Positions 7,939-17,174 of a stretch of 64,000 nucleotides of DNA are shown in pieces. This DNA comes from Neorhizobium galegae bv. officinalis (GTDB lineage: Bacteria; Pseudomonadota; Alphaproteobacteria; Rhizobiales; Rhizobiaceae), in the NCBI GenBank assembly GCA_000985875.1, contig CCRI01000006.1, positions 186,001-250,000 on the forward strand. The letters are read 5' to 3'. The notes beneath the pieces were generated by a model that was not told the origin of the DNA, did not search any database, and saw only the letters and a program-made list of their open reading frames with translations. Each line of letters starts with the position of its first letter. Position 1 is the first letter of the stretch. The translations under genes were made by a program, and so were the position numbers.

Positions 7939-8985
7939 TCAGAGCGGCATCGGCCACTGCCGATGAACCTCGGCGATATCAGCGAACACCTCGTCCGACA
8001 GTGTCAGGTCGGCGGCGGCCATGTCGTGCTTCAGCTGGGCCATCGAAGTCGCGCCGATGATGGCCGCGGCCATGAAGGGTCGCGACAGGCAGAAGGCGAG
8101 CGCCATCAGGGCGAGGTCGAGGCCGTGCTTTTCGGCAACCTCGATATAGGCCTTCACCGCCGGCTCCTGATAGGGCGTCAGGCGGCCGCCGAGATCCTTG
8201 TTGATCGTCGCCCGCGACCCTTCCGGCCTTGCGCCGTTCTGGTACTTGCCTGTGAGGAGGCCGGCGGCGAGCGGGGAATAGGCCATTAGCCCGACATCCT
8301 CGTGATGGGCGACCTCGGCGAGGTCGAGATCGAAATGCCGGTAGAGGAGATTGTATTCGTTCTGCAGCGAGGCAATGCGCGGCAGGGCCTTTTTCTCCGA
8401 CAGGCGGAGATATTTCATCGCGCCCCAGGCGCTTTCGTTGGACAGGCCGACCGCGCGCAGCTTGCCGTCCTTCACAAGTTCGCCGAGCGTTTCGAGGATT
8501 TCGGCGATTTCTGCGGCGGCCTTGTCGCGATCCTGCTTCGAAACGTCGAAGGTCCAGGAATTGCGGAAATGGAAGGTGCCGCGGTTCGGCCAGTGGATCT
8601 GGTAGAGGTCGAGATAGTCGGTCTGCAGGCGCTTGAGGCTGGCATCGACCGCCTGGCGGATGGTGGCGGATTCGATGTCGCGTCCGTCGCGGATATGCGG
8701 ACGGCCGCTGCCGGCGATCTTCGTGGCGAGGACGAGGTCCTTGCGCTTGGCCGCATTCTTCTTCAGCCACGTGCCGATATATTCCTCGGTGCGGCCATAG
8801 GTGGCGGGGCTGACCGGGGTGGTCGGATAGAGCTCGGCGGTGTCGAAGAAATTGATGCCGTTCTCGAACGCGTAGTCCATCTGTTCATGGGCTTCGGCTT
8901 CGGTGTTCTGGGTGCCCCAGGTCATGGTGCCCAGGCATATTTCCGACACTGAGAAGTCCGTGCGGCCAAGTTTTTTATATTTCAT
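7939..8985 (-). CDS. tas: Aldo/keto reductase, Tas-like
   Basis: A 348-residue NADPH-dependent aldo/keto reductase. It follows E. coli Tas closely: start MKYKKLGRTDFSVSEICLG, then GTMTWGTQNTEAEAHEQMDY and FFDTAELYPTTP with the catalytic Asp/Tyr. The rest follows the family pattern: QTDYLDLYQIHWPNRG, VGLSNESAWGAMKYL, and the C-terminal GATSMAQLK cofactor-binding region. The open frame continues far upstream, but the ATG at 8985 matches the family N-terminus exactly. It is divergent from fabD, and the RTX-like gene lies downstream on the same strand. The physiological substrate is unknown. Confidence 0.92.
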   Translation of the reverse strand: MKYKKLGRTDFSVSEICLGTMTWGTQNTEAEAHEQMDYAFENGINFFDTAELYPTTPVSPATYGRTEEYIGTWLKKNAAKRKDLVLATKIAGSGRPHIRDGRDIESATIRQAVDASLKRLQTDYLDLYQIHWPNRGTFHFRNSWTFDVSKQDRDKAAAEIAEILETLGELVKDGKLRAVGLSNESAWGAMKYLRLSEKKALPRIASLQNEYNLLYRHFDLDLAEVAHHEDVGLMAYSPLAAGLLTGKYQNGARPEGSRATINKDLGGRLTPYQEPAVKAYIEVAEKHGLDLALMALAFCLSRPFMAAAIIGATSMAQLKHDMAAADLTLSDEVFADIAEVHRQWPMPL

Positions 8986-9150
8986 GGAAATGAGATCCCG
9001 TTCTCGAAAAGTCGGCGGGACTCTAAGCAGGATTTGACGAAGCGCAAGGGGACAACAGGCCGGAAAAGCCCCCGAAAACCGCGCCGCCCTTGACTCTCCG
9101 GGCCGGAATGTGAATGGAAAGGCAAAACATAAGGGAAGGAAATCATCCCC

Positions 9151-10098
9151 ATGAGCACGATCGCATTCACGTTCCCCGGCCAGGGCAGCCAGGCTGTCGG
9201 CATGGGCAAGGATCTGGCGGAGGCTTTTCCCGAAGCCCGCGCCGTCTTCGATGAAGTCGATGAGGCGCTCGGCCAGAAACTCTCCGACGTTATGTGGAAC
9301 GGCCCGGAAGAAACCCTGACGCTGACCGCCAATGCGCAGCCGGCGCTGATGGCCGTTTCGGTCGCAGCCATCCGGGTGATGGAAGCGCGCGGCCTGAAGC
9401 TTGCCGACAAGGTGGCCTTCGTCGCCGGCCATTCGCTTGGCGAATATTCGGCGCTGTGTGCCGCCGGCACGTTCTCGCTCACCGATACGGCACGCCTCCT
9501 GCGCATCCGCGGCGATGCGATGCAGTCGGCGGTTCCGGTCGGGCAGGGCGCCATGGCGGCGATCATCGGGCTGGAGCACGGCGACGTCGACGCGATCTGC
9601 GCTGAAGCGCGCGATGCCGGCGTCTGCCAGATCGCCAACGACAATGGCGGCGGCCAGCTGGTCATTTCCGGTTCCAAGGCGGCGGTCGAGAAGGCAGCGG
9701 GGCTTGCGACCGAAAAGGGCGCCAAGCGCGCCATCATGCTGCCGGTCTCCGCACCCTTCCACAGCGACCTGATGGCGCCGGCCGCCGACGCCATGCGCCA
9801 CGCGCTCGACAAGGTGGAAAAGCAAAACCCGGTCGTGCCGGTCGTCGCAAACGTGCGGGCGGTACCGGTCTACGACGCCGACGAGATCGCCAGGCTGCTC
9901 GTTACCCAGGTGACCGGCCAGGTGCGCTGGCGCGAGACGGTGGAATGGTTCGGCGCCAATGGCGTGACGACCCTTTATGAGATCGGCTCGGGAAAAGTGC
10001 TGACCGGCCTTGCCCGCCGCATCGACAAGAATATCTCCGGCATTGCCGTCAACACGCCGGCCGATATCGAAGCCGCGCTCACAGCCATTCTCGGCTGA
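9151..10098 (+). CDS. fabD: Malonyl-CoA:ACP transacylase FabD
   Basis: Loads malonate onto acyl carrier protein for fatty-acid elongation. The 315 residues include the N-terminal FPGQGSQAVGMG, the nucleophile elbow GHSLGEYSALCA with the active serine, and PVSAPFHSDLM with the catalytic histidine. Length is typical. The GGAAGGAAAT ribosome-binding site lies slightly far (about 11 bases) from the ATG. First gene of fabD-fabG, with acpP and fabF following. Substrate (malonyl-CoA) and product feed the neighbouring enzymes directly. Confidence 0.97.
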   Translation: MSTIAFTFPGQGSQAVGMGKDLAEAFPEARAVFDEVDEALGQKLSDVMWNGPEETLTLTANAQPALMAVSVAAIRVMEARGLKLADKVAFVAGHSLGEYSALCAAGTFSLTDTARLLRIRGDAMQSAVPVGQGAMAAIIGLEHGDVDAICAEARDAGVCQIANDNGGGQLVISGSKAAVEKAAGLATEKGAKRAIMLPVSAPFHSDLMAPAADAMRHALDKVEKQNPVVPVVANVRAVPVYDADEIARLLVTQVTGQVRWRETVEWFGANGVTTLYEIGSGKVLTGLARRIDKNISGIAVNTPADIEAALTAILG

Positions 10099-10124
10099 AA
10101 CCAGACACGCGAAGGAACACGATC

Positions 10125-10862
10125 ATGTTTGATTTGACCGGCCGCAAGGCATTGGTGACGGGCGCTACCGGCGGGCTCGGCGAAGAGATTGCCCGGATGC
10201 TGCATAGCCGGGGCGCCACCGTCGGTCTGCACGGCACGCGGGTCGAGAAGCTCGAGGCGCTTGCCGCCGAACTCGGCGACCGGGTCAAGATCTTCCCGGC
10301 CAACCTCTCCGACCGCGCCGAAGTGAAGGCGCTCGGCGAAAAGGCCGAGGCTGAGCTCGAAGGCGTCGACATCCTCGTCAACAATGCCGGCATCACCAAG
10401 GACGGCCTGTTCGTGCGCATGAGCGACGAGGACTGGGATGCGGTGCTTGAGGTCAACCTCACGGCGGTCTTCCGCCTGACCCGCGAACTCACCCATCCGA
10501 TGATGCGCCGCCGTTACGGCCGCATCATCAACATCACCTCGGTGGTCGGCGTCACCGGCAATCCGGGCCAGACCAACTACTGCGCCTCCAAGGCCGGCAT
10601 GATCGGTTTTTCGAAGTCGCTCGCCCAGGAAATCGCCACCCGCAACGTGACGGTCAACTGCGTCGCGCCGGGCTTCATCGACAGCGCGATGACCGGCAAG
10701 CTTAACGACAAGCAGAAAGAGGCGATCCTCGGTGCCATTCCGATGAAGCGCATGGGTGCCGGATCGGACATCGCGTCCGCGGTCCTTTATCTCGCCTCCA
10801 GCGAGGCTGGCTACGTCACCGGCCAGACCCTGCATGTCAACGGCGGCATGGCGATGATCTGA
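10125..10862 (+). CDS. fabG: 3-oxoacyl-ACP reductase FabG
   Basis: A short-chain dehydrogenase of 245 residues that reduces 3-ketoacyl-ACP with NADPH. It has the Rossmann motif TGATGGLGEEIA near the N-terminus, NNAGITKDGL, the catalytic serine in ITSVVGVTG and the Y-x3-K pair in NYCASKAGM. The C-terminus ends TLHVNGGMAMI as in typical FabG. It lies 26 bases after fabD with an AAGGA site, so they form one operon. Confidence 0.97.
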   Translation: MFDLTGRKALVTGATGGLGEEIARMLHSRGATVGLHGTRVEKLEALAAELGDRVKIFPANLSDRAEVKALGEKAEAELEGVDILVNNAGITKDGLFVRMSDEDWDAVLEVNLTAVFRLTRELTHPMMRRRYGRIINITSVVGVTGNPGQTNYCASKAGMIGFSKSLAQEIATRNVTVNCVAPGFIDSAMTGKLNDKQKEAILGAIPMKRMGAGSDIASAVLYLASSEAGYVTGQTLHVNGGMAMI

Positions 10863-11149
10863 TTGAGTGCCGCCGTCAGGAAAACACCTTACAATCGGTT
10901 GTTGGCGGCTGTGCAATGGAACAAATTCTGGCTTTGCTGAACACGGAAACCATGTTAAGCGGGCCATGACTGTGAATGGTCACCCTGAAATGCAGGCCGT
11001 CATATTGCGTGAGTGCAATAGGATCGGAACCTGAAAAGGGGAGAACGGGTTTGCCCGCATCGGCGCTGAACAAGCGGCGGTCGCAGGTTTTTAACAGGGT
11101 GCGGATGCCGATCGGGCATTCGATAAAGACAAAGGTCGAGGAAACCGAC

Positions 11150-11386
11150 ATGAGCGATATCGCAGAACGCGTTAAGAAAATTGTTATTGACCACCTCGGC
11201 GTCGACGCCGACAAAGTCGTCGAAGGCGCAAGCTTCATCGACGATCTCGGTGCGGACTCGCTCGACACCGTCGAACTGGTCATGGCTTTCGAGGAAGAAT
11301 TCGGCGTTGAAATCCCTGACGACGCTGCCGATTCCATCCTGACCGTCGGCGACGCTGTGAAGTTCATCGAGAAGGCCCAGGCCTGA
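11150..11386 (+). CDS. acpP: Acyl carrier protein AcpP
   Basis: The 78-residue acidic carrier of growing acyl chains. The phosphopantetheine site is the serine in [15 protein letters not shown]. The frame is open for 58 codons upstream, but [12 protein letters not shown] at 11150 is the conserved start, and GAGGAAACCGAC supplies the ribosome-binding site. A 287-base gap after fabG with no gene suggests a dedicated promoter and a long leader. A terminator-like hairpin at 11431 follows. Both fit the very high expression of acpP relative to its neighbours. Confidence 0.98.
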   Translation: MSDIAERVKKIVIDHLGVDADKVVEGASFIDDLGADSLDTVELVMAFEEEFGVEIPDDAADSILTVGDAVKFIEKAQA

Positions 11387-11430
11387 TCAACCCGACATAG
11401 TGGGGATGACGCCGCAAGGCAGGTCCCGAA

Positions 11431-11454
11431 AACGGCCCGCTTGTTCGGGCCGTT
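11431..11454 (+). terminator. Hairpin terminator after acpP
   Basis: A perfect 9-base stem AACGGCCCG/CGGGCCGTT with a 6-base loop lies 45 bases past the acpP stop. The T tract is short (GTTTC), so read-through into fabF is likely and termination may be partial. Confidence 0.7.
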
Positions 11455-11511
11455 TCAGCAATTGGGCCTTGGGCCTGAAAAATCGAAAAAATATAGGGTA
11501 GGGCACTGGCG

Positions 11512-12774
11512 ATGAGACGGGTCGTTATCACCGGTACCGGCATGGTATCTCCTCTCGGATGCGGAACGGAAGTCAGCTGGTCGCGCTTGCTGGCCGGCGA
11601 AAATGCCGCCCGCGTCGTCACTGAATTCGAGGTCGAAGACCTTCCCGCAAAGATCGCCTGCCGCATTCCTGTCGGCGACGGTTCCGATGGCACGTTCAAC
11701 GTGGACCAGTGGATGGAGCCGAAGGAACAGCGCAAGGTCGATCCCTTCATCATCTACGGCGTGGCCGCCGCCGACATGGCGCTCGAAGACGCCGGCTGGC
11801 ATCCGAAGACCGACGAGGACCAGATCGCCACCGGCGTGCTGATCGGCTCGGGCATCGGCGGCCTCGAAGGCATCGTCGAGGCGGGCTATACGCTGCGCGA
11901 CAAGGGTCCGCGCCGCATTTCGCCCTTCTTCATTCCCGGCCGGCTGATCAACCTCGTCTCCGGCCAGGTGTCGATCCGCCACAAGCTGCGCGGCCCCAAC
12001 CACGCGGTCGTTACGGCCTGTTCCACCGGCGCGCACGCGATCGGCGACGCAGCCCGGATGATCGCCTTCGGCGATGCCGAGGTGATGGTCGCCGGCGGCG
12101 CGGAATCGCCGATCTGCCGCATTTCGCTTGCCGGCTTCGCCGCCTGCAAGGCGCTTTCGACGCAGCACAACGACGATCCGCAAAAGGCCTCACGCCCCTA
12201 TGACCGGGACCGCGACGGTTTCGTCATGGGCGAAGGCGCCGGCATCGTCGTTCTGGAAGAGCTGGAACATGCCAAGGCGCGTGGCGCCAAGATCTATGCG
12301 GAAGTGGTCGGCTACGGCATGTCCGGCGACGCATTCCACATCACCGCGCCTTCGGAAGACGGCGACGGTGCGTTCCGCTGCATGACCGCGGCTCTGAAGC
12401 GGGCGGGCCTCTCGGCGTCGGACGTCGACTACATCAACGCCCACGGCACCTCGACCATGGCCGACACGATCGAGCTCGGCGCGGTCGAGCGTCTGGTCGG
12501 AAACGCCGCTTCGAAGATCTCCATGTCGTCGACCAAGTCTGCGATCGGCCATCTTCTCGGCGCTGCCGGTGCGGTCGAGGCGATCTTCTCGGCGCTCGCC
12601 ATTCGCGACAACACCGCACCCCCGACGCTCAACCTCGACAATCCCGATGTCGAGACGGCGATCGACCTGGTGCCGCACCAGGCGCGCAAGCGCGAGATCA
12701 ACGTCGCGCTGTCGAACTCCTTCGGTTTCGGCGGCACAAACGCATCTCTCGTGCTGCGCCGCTACGACGCCTGA
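11512..12774 (+). CDS. fabF: 3-oxoacyl-ACP synthase II FabF
   Basis: A condensing enzyme (KAS II) of 420 residues that extends acyl-ACP with malonyl-ACP. The Cys-His-His triad is visible: nucleophile in TACSTGAHAIGD, the first histidine in INAHGTSTMAD, and the second in KSAIGHLLGAAGAVEA. The C-terminus NSFGFGGTNASLVL is also diagnostic. The ATG at 11512 follows the acpP hairpin by 57 bases, with TAGGG upstream. It acts on the AcpP thioesters made by the preceding genes. Confidence 0.97.
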   Translation: MRRVVITGTGMVSPLGCGTEVSWSRLLAGENAARVVTEFEVEDLPAKIACRIPVGDGSDGTFNVDQWMEPKEQRKVDPFIIYGVAAADMALEDAGWHPKTDEDQIATGVLIGSGIGGLEGIVEAGYTLRDKGPRRISPFFIPGRLINLVSGQVSIRHKLRGPNHAVVTACSTGAHAIGDAARMIAFGDAEVMVAGGAESPICRISLAGFAACKALSTQHNDDPQKASRPYDRDRDGFVMGEGAGIVVLEELEHAKARGAKIYAEVVGYGMSGDAFHITAPSEDGDGAFRCMTAALKRAGLSASDVDYINAHGTSTMADTIELGAVERLVGNAASKISMSSTKSAIGHLLGAAGAVEAIFSALAIRDNTAPPTLNLDNPDVETAIDLVPHQARKREINVALSNSFGFGGTNASLVLRRYDA

Positions 12775-12843
12775 TTTTTCGGGGCCTGAACTTTCGAGGC
12801 CGTATTTTTAGGGCGTCGATTTGTTTCGGGCACTGAAACACAT

Positions 12844-12866
12844 GCCGGCTGGACTCGCGAGCCGGC
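12844..12866 (+). terminator. Hairpin downstream of fabF
   Basis: GCCGGCT at 12844-12850 pairs with AGCCGGC at 12860-12866 around a 9-base loop. There is no strong T run afterwards (TCGTATCATCTTCT), so it is at best a weak terminator between fabF and mltG. Confidence 0.4.
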
Positions 12867-12965
12867 TCGTATCATCTTCTGGACCTGTTTTTCGCCGCAT
12901 TGGTTGGCCAAACAGCGGGTTGCAAGTCTTTGAGTCTGTAGGGGCGTTAACCCCGGGGGGCGCGG

Positions 12966-14159
12966 TTGAACGATACGAATCATGTCAGTGAATTGCCGCC
13001 CGGCAATGGCAGAGGGCCAATTATTCCGAAATCGCCGAACGAGGCCCTGAAGCCCGAACGCGTTCCGGAGCCGCCTCGTCGTTCCAGGAAGGCACGCAGC
13101 CAGGTGGTTATCTTCCTGAATTTCGTGATGACCATGGTCGTCGTTCTCTGCGTGATCGGGGTAGCCGGCTTCTACTACATGATCTCGGCCTTCCAGCAGC
13201 CGGGCCCGCTCGAAGCCAACACCCATTTCATGGTCCGCCCCGGCAACAGCAATTCGGAAATTGCCAACAACCTGGAACGCAACGGCATCATTTCCGATGC
13301 CCGCATCTTCCGCTACATGACCGCCACCTATCTCCGCAACGGCGAGACGCTGAAGGCCGGCGAATACGAGATCAAGGCGCGCGCCTCCATGAAGGACGTC
13401 ATGGGCGTGCTGGAGGGCGGCAAGTCGATCCTCTATTCCGTTGTTTTACCTGAAGGCCTGACCGTCAGGCAGATGATGCTGCGGCTTGCCGAGGACCCGG
13501 CTCTGGAAGGCGACCTGCCGGCCGAACTGCCGCCGGAAGGCAGCCTGCGCCCCGACACGTACAAGTTCACGCGCGGCAACAAGCGGGCCGATATCATCCA
13601 GCAGATGCGCGTCGCACAGCAGAAGCTGGTCGACCAGATCTGGGAGCGCCGCGATCCTGGCCTGCCGATCAAGACCAAGGAAGAATTCGTGACGCTCGCC
13701 TCGATCGTCGAGAAGGAGACCGGCAAGGAAGACGAGCGCGCCCATGTGGCCTCCGTCTTCATCAACCGATTGCAGCGCGGCATGCGGCTGCAATCGGACC
13801 CGACGATCGTCTACGGCATCTTCGGCGGCGAGGGAAAACCCTCCGACCGGCCGATCTTCAAGTCGGACCTTGCAAAGCCGACGCCCTATAACACCTACCA
13901 GATCAAGGGCCTGCCGCCGACCCCGATCTCCAATCCCGGCAGGGCCGCGCTCGAAGCCGTTGCCAATCCCTGGCGGACCAAGGACCTCTATTTCGTGGCC
14001 GACGGCACCGGCGGGCATGTGTTCGCTGCGACGCTCGAGGAACACAACGCCAATGTCCGCCGTTGGCGCAGAATGGAATCCGAACGCGCCGCCAACCCCG
14101 AAGTGGTGGACGGCCAGCCGGACGGCGACGAAGCGGAAAAGCCGCCGAAGAGCAACTGA
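12966..14159 (+). CDS. mltG: Endolytic murein transglycosylase MltG
   Basis: A 397-residue inner-membrane enzyme that cleaves nascent glycan strands and so ends peptidoglycan polymerisation. After a Pro-rich basic cytoplasmic segment comes one membrane helix (VVIFLNFVMTMVVVLCVIGV, about residues 40-60). A LysM-like domain and the YceG catalytic domain follow, with the active glutamate in ASIVEKETG and the substrate motif QSDPTIVYG. The start is TTG at 12966 preceded by a G-rich stretch; the first in-frame ATG lies inside the membrane segment and would delete the cytoplasmic part. The mltG-yicC-gmk order is conserved in rhizobia. Confidence 0.93.
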   Translation: MNDTNHVSELPPGNGRGPIIPKSPNEALKPERVPEPPRRSRKARSQVVIFLNFVMTMVVVLCVIGVAGFYYMISAFQQPGPLEANTHFMVRPGNSNSEIANNLERNGIISDARIFRYMTATYLRNGETLKAGEYEIKARASMKDVMGVLEGGKSILYSVVLPEGLTVRQMMLRLAEDPALEGDLPAELPPEGSLRPDTYKFTRGNKRADIIQQMRVAQQKLVDQIWERRDPGLPIKTKEEFVTLASIVEKETGKEDERAHVASVFINRLQRGMRLQSDPTIVYGIFGGEGKPSDRPIFKSDLAKPTPYNTYQIKGLPPTPISNPGRAALEAVANPWRTKDLYFVADGTGGHVFAATLEEHNANVRRWRRMESERAANPEVVDGQPDGDEAEKPPKSN

Positions 14160-14191
14160 CCGCTTCCTGAAAGCATGATCTGGAGATACCG

Positions 14192-15079
14192 ATGACATTG
14201 CAGTCCATGACCGGTTTTGCCCGCAGCGAAGGCACGAGCGGGCGCAACCGTTACGCATGGGAACTGCGCTCGGTGAACGGCAAGGGCCTCGACATAAGGC
14301 TGCGCCTGCCGCCGGGTCTCGAACGGCTGGAGCCGGATGTCCGCCGGGTGATCTCGGAGAAGTTTTCGCGCGGAAATCTGCAGGCGACCCTTACCCTCAC
14401 CGTCGCCGAGACCAAGGTGGAAGCGGTGCTGAACCGCGATGCGCTGGCAGCCGTGCTGGCGCTGCGCGCCGAACTCGGCGATCTCGTCGATCCTTCGCCG
14501 CTGAGGCTCGATACGCTGATGGGCATTCGCGGCCTGGTCGACATCCGCGAGGCGGAAGAAGACGAGCAGACGGTTGCCGCCCGTGATGCTGCGATCCTCG
14601 CAAGCCTCGGCGAGGCGATCGGCCATCTGCAGCGGATGCGCGAGGGCGAGGGCACCGCGCTTGCGGCCGTGCTCAAAGGCCAGGTCGCCCGTATCGCCGA
14701 GCTTGTCCAGATCGTCGAAACCGACCCCTCCCGCACGCCGGAAGAGATCGCCCGCAAGCTTTCGTTTCAGCTCGCAGCGCTTCTCCAGGAGGCGCCGACG
14801 CTCGATCGCGACCGGCTGCATGCGGAAGCGGCCCTGCTTGCCACCAAGGCGGACCTGCGCGAAGAGATCGACCGGCTGAAAGCGCATGTGGCGGCCGCCA
14901 ACGAGCTTATAGACAAGGGTGGCCCGGTCGGCCGCCGGCTCGATTTCCTTGCACAGGAATTTAACCGGGAATCGAATACTATCTGTTCGAAGTCCAATTC
15001 GGCCGCCGTCACGTCCGCCGGCATAGAGTTGAAAGTCGTCATCGACCAGTTCCGCGAACAGGTCCAGAATCTGGAGTAA
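14192..15079 (+). CDS. yicC: YicC family endoribonuclease-like protein
   Basis: A 295-residue YicC/YloC protein. The N-terminus LQSMTGFARSEG and ELRSVNGKGLDIRLRLP are hallmark sequences. The C-terminal DUF1732 region contains EEIDRLKAHV, GRRLDFLAQEFNREANT-like (here NRESNTICSKS) and the end IDQFREQVQNLE. E. coli YicC has been linked to RNA cleavage and sRNA turnover. GGAGATACCG precedes the ATG. The stop is 3 bases before gmk, so they are translationally linked. Confidence 0.95.
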   Translation: MTLQSMTGFARSEGTSGRNRYAWELRSVNGKGLDIRLRLPPGLERLEPDVRRVISEKFSRGNLQATLTLTVAETKVEAVLNRDALAAVLALRAELGDLVDPSPLRLDTLMGIRGLVDIREAEEDEQTVAARDAAILASLGEAIGHLQRMREGEGTALAAVLKGQVARIAELVQIVETDPSRTPEEIARKLSFQLAALLQEAPTLDRDRLHAEAALLATKADLREEIDRLKAHVAAANELIDKGGPVGRRLDFLAQEFNRESNTICSKSNSAAVTSAGIELKVVIDQFREQVQNLE

Positions 15080-15082
15080 GAC

Positions 15083-15763
15083 ATGAGCCCGGCCCCTTCG
15101 TCTCAGGGCAAGCCGTCCCCGGCCGTGAAGATCGCCCGCCGCGGACTGATGCTGGTACTTTCCTCGCCGTCGGGGGCCGGCAAGTCGACGATCGCCCGCA
15201 ATCTTCTGGATGCGGATCGCAGCCTCGAAATCTCGGTCAGCGTCACCACGCGGGCCAAGCGGCCGAGCGAGATCGCCGACAAGCACTATCACTTCATTAC
15301 CGTGCCGCAGTTCGAGAAGATGCGCGACGCCGGCGACCTGCTCGAATGGGCCGAGGTGCACGGCAACTTCTACGGCACCCCGCGCGAGCCGGTGGAACTG
15401 GCGATGAGCGAAGGCCGCGACATGCTGTTCGACATCGACTGGCAGGGCGCCCGTCAGCTGCAGGAAAAGATGGCCGCCGACGTCGTCTCGATCTTCGTGC
15501 TGCCGCCGACCATGACCGAACTGCAGTCTCGCCTGCACCGCCGCGCCGAGGACAGCGAAGAGGTGATCCGCACCAGGCTCCTGAATTCCCGCGCCGAGAT
15601 CGAGCACTGGCGGGAATACGACTACGTCATCGTCAACGACGATCTCGACGAGGCTTTCGGGCATGTCAGCTGCATCGTCAACGCCGAACGCATCCGCCGC
15701 GACCGCCGCCATGGGTTGTTCGATTTTGTGAGCGAGTTGCTGACGGAAGAGCCGAAGCTCTAA
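15083..15763 (+). CDS. gmk: Guanylate kinase
   Basis: Phosphorylates GMP to GDP with ATP. The 226 residues carry the P-loop [25 protein letters not shown] (GMP-binding), [13 protein letters not shown] and [11 protein letters not shown], all classical guanylate-kinase motifs. The N-terminus is ~18 residues longer than E. coli Gmk. In many alphaproteobacteria gmk is linked to rsmA/pdxA; here two unrecognised small genes separate them. Confidence 0.97.
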   Translation: MSPAPSSQGKPSPAVKIARRGLMLVLSSPSGAGKSTIARNLLDADRSLEISVSVTTRAKRPSEIADKHYHFITVPQFEKMRDAGDLLEWAEVHGNFYGTPREPVELAMSEGRDMLFDIDWQGARQLQEKMAADVVSIFVLPPTMTELQSRLHRRAEDSEEVIRTRLLNSRAEIEHWREYDYVIVNDDLDEAFGHVSCIVNAERIRRDRRHGLFDFVSELLTEEPKL

Positions 15764-15889
15764 GGGCTGGGGCTGGTGGCGGATTATCTGTGGCGGGAAT
15801 CGTGGCGGTTCACGGCCAGCATTTGTGATTTTACCATGTGAGGAATAACGGGACCGCTTTAAGCCAGGAGCGGAGGTCGCAACTTCTTC

Positions 15890-15950
15890 ACGTCATGACG
15901 TTGCAGTATGTCCACACGCTCCAATTGTTTCGCGCCACAATGTTGGCGCG
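15890..15950. other. Two palindromes between gmk and the small lipoprotein gene
   Basis: A perfect 12-base palindrome ACGTCATGACGT (15890-15901) is followed by an inverted repeat CGCGCCA-N6-TGGCGCG (15931-15950). Both lie in the promoter-sized gap (15764-16011) before the lipoprotein gene. They could be operators, or the second could be a transcription-end hairpin for gmk; there is no T tract. No regulator gene is adjacent. Confidence 0.45.
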
Positions 15951-16011
15951 AGTAGACCGCTTAATCCGGTTCTGTATGATCCCTGTCTTCTAAAGGTGAT
16001 CGGGGTGGTTC

Positions 16012-16395
16012 ATGAAATTTTTGATTGCGGCAGTCGCTGGTTTGTTGCTGTTGACGGGCTGTCAGACATCGGTGCCGGAAAGTGTTGCATCGTCTCAGAC
16101 ACCACCGACGGCTTCCGTGAAGCGGGAGGTGCTGAGAGCTGCCCATCGCATGGGTTTCCGCGACCGGGACATCTACGGCGCGCAGATTTCAAGCGTCGTC
16201 CTGCTCAAGCCGGAGAAGAATATCTACGCCTTTTGCGTTTCCGGCTTTGGACGGCGGTATAATTATCCCGCCCGTTACGGCGTATCCATGCGCGACGGAA
16301 AGATTCTCGGCTACACGCTGGACGATATCCGTTGCCAGGACAGCCGCCTCAAATACTACCCGTTTCCAGAACTCGACAATCTCGGGCGGCCGTAG
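16012..16395 (+). CDS. Small predicted lipoprotein
   Basis: A 127-residue protein I do not recognise. The N-terminus MKFLIAAVAGLLLLTGC is a lipoprotein signal with lipobox LLTGC, so the mature protein starts at Cys17. A Ser/Thr-rich linker precedes a compact C-terminal part (HRMGFRDRDIYGAQISSVVL, CVSGFGRRYNYP) with two cysteines that could pair. Just downstream a 6-base stem (CTGGAC 16401-16406, GTCCAG 16412-16417) could end the transcript. It is not similar to its flanking housekeeping genes and is likely accessory. Confidence 0.75.
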   Translation: MKFLIAAVAGLLLLTGCQTSVPESVASSQTPPTASVKREVLRAAHRMGFRDRDIYGAQISSVVLLKPEKNIYAFCVSGFGRRYNYPARYGVSMRDGKILGYTLDDIRCQDSRLKYYPFPELDNLGRP

Positions 16396-16544
16396 CCGGC
16401 CTGGACCCCGCGTCCAGACGACGGCTTTGCGCCAAAAACGGAGATCCTAGTCGGTGCGTATTCATACCCGTATGTGTCATTATCGCTATGAGACCAGTGA
16501 CGACCCTGAGATGCTGGCCGCGAAGTCATTTGCGAATTCGCTGA

Positions 16545-17138
16545 ATGACATCTGGTGACAAGAACAACGAAATGAATGAGTTAGTAAAGCCGGTGAACTC
16601 CTGGAATATTCGGCGGATCGTGATTGCCGTTTTGCTCGGTACCACCACGGCTACCTATCTTCGCGCCTTCGATTTCTGGCCACTTGGTGTTGCCGGTGGA
16701 CTGAGAGCGCTTCTCGATCTGGCCGGGCCGCTTATTTTGCTCGCTGTCGTACTGACACTACTCATCTGGCTTGCCAGCGCGTTCATGGCTTTGTATCGTC
16801 AAAAATTTCAGAGAGCAGTCGGTAGCTTTATTGCCATCCTAAGTGTTCCAGCTTGCTCCGCAATACTCCTCGCCACCCCTATATCCGATCCTTGGGTTTG
16901 GTATGTCGTTCTCAATAAATCGCGTTTCGAAACGGCAGCGGCAAATAGCCGCTCAATGGCCGGTCCCAAATTTGTCGTCCTGGAAGAACGCGACATTTCG
17001 ACGGGGATCGCGGGAGTGACTGAAAACCATTTCGTTGCGCTCATCTACAGCGAAAGCGATCCAGACGAGTTGGCCTCATCCATTCCGGGTCTGAGCCATA
17101 TCTATGGCAACTTTTACAGGCGCGACAAATTCATGTGA
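16545..17138 (+). CDS. Hypothetical inner-membrane protein
   Basis: Up to 197 residues with no recognised family. Three hydrophobic segments are visible in the first 110 residues: IVIAVLLGTTTATYL, LAGPLILLAVVLTLLIWLA and FIAILSVPACSAILLA. A soluble C-terminal part of about 80 residues follows. An in-frame ATG at 16572 (MNELVKPVNSW) is an equally plausible start, since neither has a good ribosome-binding site. The DNA is noticeably less GC-rich than the flanking core genes, with more AT-ending codons, which suggests later acquisition. It ends 36 bases before the convergent rsmA stop. Confidence 0.6.
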   Translation: MTSGDKNNEMNELVKPVNSWNIRRIVIAVLLGTTTATYLRAFDFWPLGVAGGLRALLDLAGPLILLAVVLTLLIWLASAFMALYRQKFQRAVGSFIAILSVPACSAILLATPISDPWVWYVVLNKSRFETAAANSRSMAGPKFVVLEERDISTGIAGVTENHFVALIYSESDPDELASSIPGLSHIYGNFYRRDKFM

Positions 17139-17174
17139 TGTCTCCTTCGGGCCAAAAGCAGTCTTGATCGCAGC

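Noticed and set aside
8986..9825. Upstream extension of the aldo/keto reductase frame across fabD
   Set aside because: The Tas family starts at MKYKKLGRTD (8985); the extension runs antisense through fabD and has no conserved sequence.
13988..15712. 574-codon frame antisense to yicC/gmk
   Set aside because: Shadow of the real genes on the opposite strand; composition is not that of a folded protein.
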